NCBI GenBank assembly: GCA_028692715.1
Contig: JAQUWU010000041.1
Location: forward strand, 1-41,304
Length of the DNA stretch: 41,304 bases
Direction of reading: 5' to 3'
From: Paludibacter sp.
GTDB taxonomy: Bacteria; Bacteroidota; Bacteroidia; Bacteroidales; Paludibacteraceae
The translations under genes were made by a program, and so were the position numbers. Within the stretch, counting starts at the first letter, position 1; every line of letters starts with the position of its first letter. Under the pieces are notes generated by a model. The model was not told the origin of the DNA and did no database searches. It worked only from the letters and a program-made list of their open reading frames with translations. Shown here piece after piece: positions 14,390 through 23,156 of the stretch.

Positions 14390-17029
14390 TTATCTGATTA
14401 ACACTTTCTGTTTAAAAATATCACCGGCATTATTGGTGGTTATCAAATATATACCTGCTTGAAATTGTCTTTGTATAACTGTACTATTTTCAGATAGCTT
14501 TTGCTCTACTAATTTTTGTCCAATTGCATTATAAACCACCACATTAATTAGACCATTTGGAGTTCCATTTATCACCACCTGATTATTTGCATTGGTTGAA
14601 ACCCAAATATTGTTGTAAGTTTTAGTATTGATTTCGGCTGCAACATCTGATGATTTGAATACAATTGTGAAACGGTCGCTGTTGCTGGTTGCATCAGAAG
14701 CAAAGCTGTAGTGGCTTCCAGCAGTCAGGTCTGTTTCTGTGTGTAGCAAATTATCTTTCAGGATAATATGAGTATCAATATCAAAATTGCTCATCTCTGT
14801 TGCCCTGATGGTGAAGTTGTTGGTTTCACCTGTTGAAAATCCTAACGAAACTTCATTTACCAAACTTACACTTTCAAGTCCATTGATTACCAAGTTTTCT
14901 TTTCCTGATACAGGTGTAGTATAGATTTCAGGGATTGCCACATTATTATTGGTCATCTTTTCCGAATCATACTTATCAAAACTGTTGGAAGCATTTGGGT
15001 TAAACACAATAATGGCTTCGTCGCTATTCAAACCATTCGACACCTGAAGACGTAAAATCTGATTAATTACTAGTGCGGGTACTTTCAAAGAAGTTGTTAT
15101 ACCAGTTGCGTGCGAACGCATATTGTTGTTAAACATCACATTTCCACTTGTTTGATCGGAGACTACACGTACCCAAACTGCCTGCATTGGCGGAATCAGT
15201 CCGGTTACTGCTCCGCTTCCATTATTATTGGTTCCTGTTCCATTGAATGTATCAAAAACATAAGTTCCACTTTGGTTTTTAGTTCTGTACCAGATTGTAG
15301 AACCTACATTTGTTTTAGTTGCCAATTCCCAGTTTACATATGATGGATATGGATTTCCAATCAGATTAAATCCTTCTTTAGTTTTTCCGGAAGTTCGAGT
15401 TAGGTTAATTGTTTTGTCACTGTCATTCAAAGAGCCATCAAAAGTCAATGTTGTAGTCGATTCTGGTTGTGCAATAAACCCTTTACCTACTGTCATAGAC
15501 GATCCTGCGGCATAAGGTTTCCAATAAGCACTTGCTCCTGATACGCTCAAATCTGTATTATCGCCAGCTTCCTGATATCCAAAGTATGTTGAACCCACAG
15601 GAACATTAAAAGCTGAAACAGGCGATGATATATACCAATTACGAGCCGAAGGAAGATATTGTTTAACTATTGCTTTTGTTATGTTTGATGTCCCTTTATT
15701 TACAAATGTTGCTGTTCCTGAAGCATCGCTTTCAATTATTAGTGAATCTGATACAGTTAATGACTGACTTTCATTAACCGTTAGCTTTGCACCCGGTAAA
15801 ACTTTCACCTGAAATGCGTTGGCAGTTTGATCAACGGTAAGCTCTCCTGAATTGACTACAACAATATCAGAACTCGTAGGAACAGAGCCAAAACTCCAGT
15901 TAGATGTATTAGTCCAATTTCCCGTACTCGAACAAACATTATATTTCCGGATATTTATGCTCATATCTTCTAAATTTACACTTACAATATAATCTCCGGT
16001 TTGAGATATAGACCATTGTTGATCATTTGTTGCATCAGTACTTAATTTTCCATCATTTGAAGCATCTTTAAAAAAGAAAAAGTTATTGTCCCAGTTTCGA
16101 TAAGGATCGGTTGTTATTTTAAAAGTACCACCAGAAGATAATGTAACTTTTGCTGAATATGTATTGTTTTCTTGCCAAACGATAGGAGTTGTTTGCAGTA
16201 AACTCCAGTCACCAGGTGTTGCACTGCCAATAAGATATAATGCTGGATATTTGATTTGTGTTGTTTGGTAATCTACCTTTTGTGCAGTGATTGTCATTGC
16301 ATTTAAATCGCATATAATTTTATAGTTCCCAGATTCAGACAATTTAAATTTCCAATCATCGGTATCACCTTGTTTTACAACAAGTGTACCCGAACCATTT
16401 GTTATGTAGCCAGTTGAACCGGCTCCATTTCGTAAAGAAATGCTTCCCCAATCTGGCTTAGTTTGAAATTTAAATTCCTGATCTGCACTAAACCAACCTG
16501 TGTAGGTAAAAGTATTATTTCCGTTTGGAGAAAGACGTGGAACTTGCCCTAAATCCCAATCGCAAAATACTGCAGATCCCACAATATAAGGAATCATCTC
16601 TACTTTTAATTTCATCGTATTCGTATTGACAATTAAGCGATAATAACCGTCCGTTCCGCTGGGGATACCCCAAAAGTGATCAAGTAGATTACCTGAAGAT
16701 TGAGAACAAAGAAACATATCATATTCACTTCCAGCAGTAATTGTTTGTACATCGCTATTGTAATTTACTGCGTTTGGTACTAAATATCGAACCTGATCCC
16801 ATGTCCCCATGTCTAAAGTAAATTTGAACTGTTTATTGTCAGTTGAAAAATTAATTTCTTTTTCAATAACAAAAACCCCGGGCTCGGAAGATTGGACAAA
16901 TGAAGGTGGGTTTGAGGTATCCCAACCAAATTGTTCGCCTAAACCATACAAATTAGCGGCATCTAAATTACCCGAAATGAATAAAGGAACAAATATTCCT
17001 AAGATTAATAATTTTCTGTATGTTTTCAT
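14390..17029 (-). CDS. large T9SS-secreted binding protein with three starch-binding-like modules
   Basis: The 879-residue protein has a signal peptide (1-24, ending LDAA). Three SusE/F-type modules follow, at about 27-147, 148-253 and 263-365, marked by LYGLGEQFGWD, YIVGSAVFCDWD and LYLIGSATPGDW. Residues 370-500 hold the GNWTNTSNWSFGSVPTSSD beta-repeat type common in Bacteroidota surface proteins, then further beta-rich sequence. The last 80 residues are a T9SS type A sorting domain (VYNAIGQKLVEQ ... GIYLITTNNAGDIFKQKVLI). It has no catalytic motif. Its first 380 residues are paralogous to the 463-residue protein at 18761-20152. It is inferred to hold the glucan at the cell surface beside the enzymes. 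Confidence 0.8.
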   Translation of the reverse strand: MKTYRKLLILGIFVPLFISGNLDAANLYGLGEQFGWDTSNPPSFVQSSEPGVFVIEKEINFSTDNKQFKFTLDMGTWDQVRYLVPNAVNYNSDVQTITAGSEYDMFLCSQSSGNLLDHFWGIPSGTDGYYRLIVNTNTMKLKVEMIPYIVGSAVFCDWDLGQVPRLSPNGNNTFTYTGWFSADQEFKFQTKPDWGSISLRNGAGSTGYITNGSGTLVVKQGDTDDWKFKLSESGNYKIICDLNAMTITAQKVDYQTTQIKYPALYLIGSATPGDWSLLQTTPIVWQENNTYSAKVTLSSGGTFKITTDPYRNWDNNFFFFKDASNDGKLSTDATNDQQWSISQTGDYIVSVNLEDMSINIRKYNVCSSTGNWTNTSNWSFGSVPTSSDIVVVNSGELTVDQTANAFQVKVLPGAKLTVNESQSLTVSDSLIIESDASGTATFVNKGTSNITKAIVKQYLPSARNWYISSPVSAFNVPVGSTYFGYQEAGDNTDLSVSGASAYWKPYAAGSSMTVGKGFIAQPESTTTLTFDGSLNDSDKTINLTRTSGKTKEGFNLIGNPYPSYVNWELATKTNVGSTIWYRTKNQSGTYVFDTFNGTGTNNNGSGAVTGLIPPMQAVWVRVVSDQTSGNVMFNNNMRSHATGITTSLKVPALVINQILRLQVSNGLNSDEAIIVFNPNASNSFDKYDSEKMTNNNVAIPEIYTTPVSGKENLVINGLESVSLVNEVSLGFSTGETNNFTIRATEMSNFDIDTHIILKDNLLHTETDLTAGSHYSFASDATSNSDRFTIVFKSSDVAAEINTKTYNNIWVSTNANNQVVINGTPNGLINVVVYNAIGQKLVEQKLSENSTVIQRQFQAGIYLITTNNAGDIFKQKVLIR

Positions 17030-17242
17030 GATATAAATTTTTAATCAATTTAATTCGTTTCTTTGCTGTAGCCATATCCTATTTAAAAAGTAAGACATTT
17101 TGCAATTATGACTAAATAAATTTGAGTTATAAGCTTGGTATTTATTCAAAATAAAAAAAATGCATTCTAAGAAGGTCTATTTTTTGTGGTGATAATTTAC
17201 CATTTGTATTAGAGTATTTTTTCCAATTTATCCTTATGATTA

Positions 17243-18574
17243 TTACTTTGTTCTTATCTTGATAATTCTACATTCGTGTGGTTTCAATTGAGTTGAGTAA
17301 TTGCCTGACATAACTTCGATATTCTGTTGTTTCCACAAGTCACGTACAACATAAGTTTCATTCTTTTTTAAGCCCAATTCTTTTTCGAAATCAATACTTC
17401 GAGATTGAATGGTACTTTCGCGATTAAATAGACCAACTATCCAATCTCCATTAAGTAGTCTCCCTGCCCAACGAGAGCTGTTTATGGTATCCCTATAATC
17501 GTAACTTAAAGGTTTTGCTATAAACCTCTGAGCATTTAGTTCATTTAATTCAGCATTTTGATATACCCATTTATAAGATTCACCTGTATCAAATTGATCC
17601 GCAATGGCTAATGCCGAACCACCCATAATCATTAAGGAAAACAAAAATTTGCGTTCATCGTCGCTGGCCAACTTGTTCATTCGCATAAAGTCACCATCCA
17701 ATATCATTTGCCCATGAGCACCTATATCGGCAAAACCAATCATGCCATCGAATACATTGGAAAATTGAGGCCACTTACCTTTTTGTTCTCCCCGCAGTTT
17801 ATTGCTGACAAAGTTCCAGTCACCACCCCAGCAATCATCGCTTACACGGATCATATCTCCATATTTCAGTTCTGTTTCACCATGGTTAAAACAGTTGGGC
17901 ATAACCAGACTCAGAAATAAATCATCACCCGCAGCCTCTTCAATCCATTTCAAAGCTTGCGCATAACGTCTGGAGCCGTAGTTATTTTCATAATTTTCCA
18001 GAAAATCAATTCGTAAATATGAAACACCTATTGACTTGAAATAATTCACATAACCCTGAATCCATTCTTTAGCTCCAGGTTTATCCACATCCACCCAATA
18101 TAGCTCAGAATTAAAGGGGGAATATCCAGTAATATCTCGTGTACGTACCTTAGCTCCTATTATCTCTAAATTCTCCTGATAAGCAGTACGTGTGAGCCAT
18201 AATGGATTGTAATATACACCCATCTTCATTCCATTATCTTTCAGATATTGTCCCCAATAGTAAAATCCGTGCTCCCATTTACTATTGTATTTTGTAATAT
18301 AGCCATTAGAATTTACTGATTGTGCAGCTTCAATCCATCCATCGTTACAAATCATATCATAACCGAAAGATTTTAAATTGGTTACCACCCAGTCAATATT
18401 ATTTTTCCAGCGTTCTTCAGGAATTGCTTTGTCGTTATCAATACAATATTCGTAAGCAATCCAATATTTAGGCCCTGTACCTTTGCGCGTATATGGACTG
18501 TCTCGCCCAACTAATGTAGTATTGGAGATAAAAAGAGATAGCCACAATAAAATGGGTTTTATATTTGCTTTCAT
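17243..18574 (-). CDS. GH27-type glycosidase (isomalto-dextranase-like), secreted
   Basis: The 443-residue protein has a signal peptide (about 1-23) without lipobox, then a clan-D (beta/alpha)8 barrel. GYDMICNDGW (71-80) and MGVYYNPLW mark early strands. VSYLRIDFLE carries the expected nucleophile D190, and MIRVSDDCWGGDW the acid/base D247. ILDGDFMRMN and a small C-terminal beta domain ending in KPHECRIIKI follow. GH27 includes alpha-galactosidases and Arthrobacter isomalto-dextranase; the long early loops and GH31 neighbours favour the latter, but this is inference. Two paralogues occur in the locus (20193-21620 and 30365-32536); this is the shortest and has neither binding module nor sorting domain, suggesting a periplasmic role. 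Confidence 0.78.
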   Translation of the reverse strand: MKANIKPILLWLSLFISNTTLVGRDSPYTRKGTGPKYWIAYEYCIDNDKAIPEERWKNNIDWVVTNLKSFGYDMICNDGWIEAAQSVNSNGYITKYNSKWEHGFYYWGQYLKDNGMKMGVYYNPLWLTRTAYQENLEIIGAKVRTRDITGYSPFNSELYWVDVDKPGAKEWIQGYVNYFKSIGVSYLRIDFLENYENNYGSRRYAQALKWIEEAAGDDLFLSLVMPNCFNHGETELKYGDMIRVSDDCWGGDWNFVSNKLRGEQKGKWPQFSNVFDGMIGFADIGAHGQMILDGDFMRMNKLASDDERKFLFSLMIMGGSALAIADQFDTGESYKWVYQNAELNELNAQRFIAKPLSYDYRDTINSSRWAGRLLNGDWIVGLFNRESTIQSRSIDFEKELGLKKNETYVVRDLWKQQNIEVMSGNYSTQLKPHECRIIKIRTK

Positions 18575-18690
18575 TATATTAGAAAAAAAAAATTAAATGA
18601 TAATAGAAAGGAATATATAAGAGTTCGAACAAAATAGAAACATTGTACAACTATTTAAATTATAGGAAATACAATAATTGACCATATATT

Positions 18691-18739
18691 ATCCTTCTTG
18701 ATATTCAAATAAAATATTATTTAAAACATCAAGAAGGAT
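18691..18739. repeat. 12-bp inverted repeat between operon genes
   Basis: ATCCTTCTTGAT (18691-18702) and ATCAAGAAGGAT (18728-18739) are perfect complements. The 25-nt spacer can form a further small AAATAA/TTATTT stem. It lies 22 nt past the stop of the 463-residue protein gene and lacks a T-tract on the minus strand, so it may protect the 3' end of the upstream message and not stop transcription. Confidence 0.5.
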
Positions 18740-18760
18740 TAATTAATCTATTATTTATTC

Positions 18761-20152
18761 TTATTTAAGTAGCAACTTATATGTTTTCGATTCACCTCTA
18801 TTTAACAAAACTGCAATATAAATACCTGCGTTAAGGTTATTAGCAGTCAATTTTTGATATGATCTATCTATTTGTGTCATCTGTAATAACTCCCCCTGTA
18901 CAGAATAGAAGTAAAATACTGATCCTTCTGCATTGGAGACACTAATTGTTTTACCAAAAGACTGAATAGTTGCTTCAGGAGAATCTTTTTCCGGGCTGTA
19001 TGCCGTTGTATTTTCCTTAACAATACTTATGGTCATGGAGCTTAGATCAATAGAGACATTATAATCACCAGCTTCTGATATTGACCACTGAAGGTCACCT
19101 GTTGCATCCGTACTGATTTTACCATTATCTGTCGCATCTTTAAAATAAAAGAATGAATTATCAAATCCTTTACCCGGAGCAACTGTAATTTTGAAAGTAC
19201 CACTAGTTAAATACACCTTACCTGAATAAGTGAACATATTTGCTTCATTATCCTGACGCCACAAAGGGGCTGCAGCAGAAGTAGACCATCCTCCTGGAGT
19301 TGCATCTCCAACAAGATATAAAGCAGGATATTTGATTTGATTATCCTGATATGTTATCTTTTCTGCACTAATAGTCATCGAATTTACATCACAACTTACA
19401 GTATAGTTACCAGATTCTGCTAATTTGAACTTATAATCTTCAGGATCTTTTGTTAGTACCAGTGCACCACCTGTAGTGAGATCCAAATATTCATTTGTTG
19501 ACGCATCAACATTCCCATTTCGTAGTTCAAGATTTCCCCAATCATGAGTAGTTAGAAATTTAAACTCTTTATCCTGTTCGAAGTATCCGGTGTAAGTATA
19601 TACACTACCGTTCTGATACAATTCGAAAGCAGCCTGCGCATCCCAGCCGCATAATGTGGCATCGCCTAAAATATAAATTGGAGAGTTTTTACTTTCTAAT
19701 AGTGTCACACTGATTTTGTTTGTATTTGTATTAACAGTGATACGGTAAACACCGTTAGCCAGCGCATTAATACCCCAAAAATAGTCTTGCAAATTGCCTT
19801 CAGTCTGTGAACAAGGTAATATGTCGTACTCCACACCAGTATTGATAAGCTGAACGTTTCCGTTATAACTTACAGTACTTGGCACTAAAAATTCAACTTC
19901 ATCCCAATTTCCTTGAGATAATGTAAATTTTAATTGTTTGTTTTCACCAGAATAGGAAAGTTCTTTATCAAAAACGAAAATACCAGATTCAGTCGATTCA
20001 GGAATTGAAATACCTGAATTACTATCCCATTGACCAAATGCACTTCCTAAACCATAAAGAGTAGAACTTGCTGCATTAACTGACGTTACAGAAAACAGGA
20101 ATATAAAAATTCCCAGAATACCATAAGAAATGATTTTGTAGTTTTTTTTCAT
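18761..20152 (-). CDS. T9SS-secreted three-module binding protein, 463 aa
   Basis: A signal peptide (1-28, ending VNAA) is followed by three SusE/F-like modules at about 30-152, 157-266 and 275-380. Their heads are LYGLGSAFGQWD, IYILGDATLCGWD and LYLVGDATPGGW, and each ends in a strand with the pattern NTNTNKISVTLL, DVNSMTISA or LSSMTISIV. A T9SS sorting domain (about 395-463) ends GIYIAVLLNRGESKTYKLLL. There are no enzyme motifs. It is paralogous to the front of the 879-residue protein and lies 40 bp after a GH27-type gene, so GH27 plus binding protein occurs twice in a row. Role: surface retention of glucan, inferred. Confidence 0.8.
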   Translation of the reverse strand: MKKNYKIISYGILGIFIFLFSVTSVNAASSTLYGLGSAFGQWDSNSGISIPESTESGIFVFDKELSYSGENKQLKFTLSQGNWDEVEFLVPSTVSYNGNVQLINTGVEYDILPCSQTEGNLQDYFWGINALANGVYRITVNTNTNKISVTLLESKNSPIYILGDATLCGWDAQAAFELYQNGSVYTYTGYFEQDKEFKFLTTHDWGNLELRNGNVDASTNEYLDLTTGGALVLTKDPEDYKFKLAESGNYTVSCDVNSMTISAEKITYQDNQIKYPALYLVGDATPGGWSTSAAAPLWRQDNEANMFTYSGKVYLTSGTFKITVAPGKGFDNSFFYFKDATDNGKISTDATGDLQWSISEAGDYNVSIDLSSMTISIVKENTTAYSPEKDSPEATIQSFGKTISVSNAEGSVFYFYSVQGELLQMTQIDRSYQKLTANNLNAGIYIAVLLNRGESKTYKLLLK

Positions 20153-20192
20153 AACATTTATATTTAAAATAATTAATATTTATAGTTGACCA

Positions 20193-21620
20193 TTATGGAT
20201 TTGTCAACTTTACAATTTTACAACTATGCGATTCTAATGTTACACTTATATTGTCAGCTTCTCCTTCATCTGTATGATTCCATAGATCATGCATTTTCAT
20301 TTTACCTGTTATACCTAGTGTTGAGAATTTTACAGAACGATATTGTGAATTGTCTTCTCTATTGAACAATCCAATTATCCAATCTCCGTTGGACATTTGC
20401 CCGTACCAGATCTGACTTTTTGAGTCATTTAAATTTTCAGACAATGGCTTACCAACAAAACCATCTTTATTTAATGCCAACATTTCTTCATTTTGGTAGA
20501 ATTTCAAATCGCCATTAACGATTGTGTTGTATTGATCAGCAACAGCAACAGGACCTCCAGCCAACAACTGCAATGACACGGAAAATGCTTTTTCATTATC
20601 GTTCGAAAGTGTATTTAACCGGATAAAATCCCCATCCATAATTACCTTACCACGTCCGGCAATATGTGACCAATGAATTAAACCATCAAACTGGTTATGA
20701 CAGGTAGGCCAGCCATCAAAAACCTGCCATCTCAATCGACCCGAAACGTGATCCCATCCTCCATCAAACGTATCAGCCTCTGTCCGAACCATATTTCCGT
20801 ATTTTTTTTCCAATTCAGCATCATTAAATAAGTTTGGCATAACTAACGAAGTAAATACTTTGTATTTACTTGCAGCTTCACATATGTATTGCAATGCTAA
20901 CTCATAATTTTTACGGCCATATCCTTTACCTGGCATCCCCCCAGCTCCACTAGCAGACTCAAAAAGGCATAAAAAATCCATTCTAATAAAGCTTACACCC
21001 ATATTTTTATAATGCTTAAAAAAACCGTCTATATATTCTTTGGCACCTCTATGACTTGGAACTAACCAGGGGAAAGTATCATTGCTATTGGGATACATAA
21101 CAGTTGTTCTATCTGTTTCATTATATCGCAAGTCACCAAAAGTCACATTTGTACCTTCTACAGTTATATTATCTGATCCATGAATCCAAAGTGGATTGTC
21201 ATAAATGCCCAATTTTAATCCTCTTGCATTACATTTTGCAATTAACTTTTTAAGATTCATGCTACCATATTGTGTCATATAACCAGACTCATCTGTAGCC
21301 AACATTGACATAAAACCATCCGTGCAAATCATATCGTAACCGTAAGGTTTAAGGTTTGTAGCTACCCAATCAATTACTCTGTCCCATTCTCCTTCTGACA
21401 TGTCAATTGAACCTCCTGCTTGTTCAGCAACTCTACAATACTCATATACACTCCAATATAATGGTGCATGATATATATGAATACCAAGAGAATCATTTGT
21501 TTCATTTTTCGGATCGTCAGGTAGATTGTCAGGAGTCCATCCTGTACCGTTGTTTTTTTCACATCCTCCAAGAAAGACAAGGAGTATTAATGAAAATATT
21601 GATATTTTAAATTGTCTCAT
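20193..21620 (-). CDS. GH27-type glycosidase, lipoprotein
   Basis: The 475-residue protein has a lipoprotein signal peptide with lipobox LGGC (C20), so it is anchored to a membrane, probably the outer one. A flexible linker rich in N, D and P (21-45) precedes the GH27-type barrel: GYDMICTDGF, LGIYDNPLW, FIRMDFL with nucleophile D215, MVRTEADTFDGGW with acid/base D283, IMDGDFIRLN, then a small beta domain. The alanine before D283 replaces an acidic residue seen in both paralogues, but the aligned acid/base is kept. It directly follows susE by 18 bp, the usual place of a surface endo-enzyme in a Sus-type operon, so it may make the first cut. Substrate is inferred. Confidence 0.78.
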   Translation of the reverse strand: MRQFKISIFSLILLVFLGGCEKNNGTGWTPDNLPDDPKNETNDSLGIHIYHAPLYWSVYEYCRVAEQAGGSIDMSEGEWDRVIDWVATNLKPYGYDMICTDGFMSMLATDESGYMTQYGSMNLKKLIAKCNARGLKLGIYDNPLWIHGSDNITVEGTNVTFGDLRYNETDRTTVMYPNSNDTFPWLVPSHRGAKEYIDGFFKHYKNMGVSFIRMDFLCLFESASGAGGMPGKGYGRKNYELALQYICEAASKYKVFTSLVMPNLFNDAELEKKYGNMVRTEADTFDGGWDHVSGRLRWQVFDGWPTCHNQFDGLIHWSHIAGRGKVIMDGDFIRLNTLSNDNEKAFSVSLQLLAGGPVAVADQYNTIVNGDLKFYQNEEMLALNKDGFVGKPLSENLNDSKSQIWYGQMSNGDWIIGLFNREDNSQYRSVKFSTLGITGKMKMHDLWNHTDEGEADNISVTLESHSCKIVKLTNP

Positions 21621-21638
21621 TATTTATTTGATTATTGG

Positions 21639-23141
21639 TTATTTTTTTTCAAAACTAATCGTTAGATTAATAACATTCAGACTAATCTTATAAAGTCCTT
21701 CTTCGCCTTGGGCAACTATCCATTTCTTATCAGGACTTCCATTGGCTACAAAACTCACATCTGTTTGTGAAAGAGGAGCCAAATTATCGCTATCAACAAC
21801 AGTTGGCATCAAGTAGTTGCATTCAAAACCATTGGTATTACTGAGCGGGAATTTAAACTCTCCGGCCTTCAAATATCCTTCCCAAATAAATGTTCCTTTT
21901 GTTGCAGTTGCATCATAAGTAAGATTTTGAGAGAATGGGGTGTTCCAACTTTCTGGTGTAGCACTTCCTGCGATCCAAATATTTTTAAATGGAACATCAT
22001 CTGGCACCTGAGGACTTACCTGCTTTTCAAACTTGATAGTCATGTCATATACATTGAGTGTGATTTTATAAATTCCAACATTGGAAATTCTCCATTTATA
22101 ATCATGTGTTGCAGCTTGAGATATAGTTACATACTCAATTCTGTTGTCACCATCAGGACCTGTTTGGTCAATAGCTGGCATAAAATAATCACATTCAAAA
22201 AATCCGGTATTTTCAAGAGGAAATTTGAGTTCTCCTGAATTAAGGGTTCCTGTGTAAACAAAAGCTACCTGATTTGTTGGATCTTTTTGTAACTCTATCG
22301 GATTAGTGATATTCCAGCCCGCAGGAGTGGCATCACCAATCATCCAAACCTGATTATAAGCTGCTTCTGGGAAATCTTGCTCAATGGTCAGAGCTTCAAC
22401 ATCAATCGTGATAACATAAAATCCTGGATTATCAATATGGAACAATGTTTCGGTATTATTTCCCGTAGTGTTATAAACTAAGTTAAGATTGCTAGCTCCA
22501 CGACTATAAGAAGGATACAAACTAGTCGTATCTTTTATAAATTTAAAATCGCCCGATTGTAATACTCCAGTCCAAACATATTTCTTTTCAGAAATAACCT
22601 CTTTCATTTTAAGGGCTTTTTCAGGATCCATCCCATTCACAGCACTACCTACAATATATAGATCTCTTGATTGAACATAATAACCTGTTACATTGAAATC
22701 AACAGTAGAAATTTCAGGTTTCATATATACATTTGACTTTGAGACAACTGCTATTACTTCTGCTGATAATTTAGTAGATTTATCAGATGTAATATTCCAG
22801 CCCATCAACATATCATTCAATTCTTTGTGAGTAAAACTTATTGACCTCAATCCAGCAGGAATTTCTATTTTGGGAATAGCTGTTTCAAAATTATTATCTG
22901 CAACATCTACTTTTAAATAATATGTCAACTCTGTACCGGCCCCACGATTTGCAGCATCTCCCCAACTAAAAGTTAAGGCAATGGAATCTCTCTTGTCTTG
23001 ATTTAATTCAATTTCATCTGTAGAAACAGTCACCTTCATTGTGTCAGGAGGAGACATTAAGCTAAAAAATTTCATCTCTTCATTACATCCTACAATCAAT
23101 AAAGATATTGATATCACTAGGTATTTGATTGATCTTCTCAT
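21639..23141 (-). CDS. SusE/SusF-like outer-membrane glycan-binding lipoprotein
   Basis: The 500-residue protein has lipobox LIVGC (C19). Residues 35-160 form the SusE-type N-terminal immunoglobulin-like domain (VTVSTDEIELNQDKRDSIAL...). Three starch-binding-like modules follow, at about 168-265, 270-385 and 392-500, headed LYIVGSAVNGMDP, VWMIGDATPAGW and IWIAGSATPESW. In the Sus system SusE and SusF sit on the cell surface, bind glucan and have no enzymatic activity. It follows susD by 15 bp and precedes the GH27 lipoprotein by 18 bp, fitting one transcript. Aromatic residues in the module loops would make the sugar contacts; the exact glycan is unknown. Confidence 0.88.
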   Translation of the reverse strand: MRRSIKYLVISISLLIVGCNEEMKFFSLMSPPDTMKVTVSTDEIELNQDKRDSIALTFSWGDAANRGAGTELTYYLKVDVADNNFETAIPKIEIPAGLRSISFTHKELNDMLMGWNITSDKSTKLSAEVIAVVSKSNVYMKPEISTVDFNVTGYYVQSRDLYIVGSAVNGMDPEKALKMKEVISEKKYVWTGVLQSGDFKFIKDTTSLYPSYSRGASNLNLVYNTTGNNTETLFHIDNPGFYVITIDVEALTIEQDFPEAAYNQVWMIGDATPAGWNITNPIELQKDPTNQVAFVYTGTLNSGELKFPLENTGFFECDYFMPAIDQTGPDGDNRIEYVTISQAATHDYKWRISNVGIYKITLNVYDMTIKFEKQVSPQVPDDVPFKNIWIAGSATPESWNTPFSQNLTYDATATKGTFIWEGYLKAGEFKFPLSNTNGFECNYLMPTVVDSDNLAPLSQTDVSFVANGSPDKKWIVAQGEEGLYKISLNVINLTISFEKK

Positions 23142-23156
23142 AATTTTAAATGTATT

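Noticed and set aside
14172-14462. 96-codon plus-strand open frame
   Set aside because: It is antisense to the 56-residue peptide gene and the end of the 879-residue gene, which are much better supported; its hydrophobic look comes from reverse-reading AT-rich DNA.
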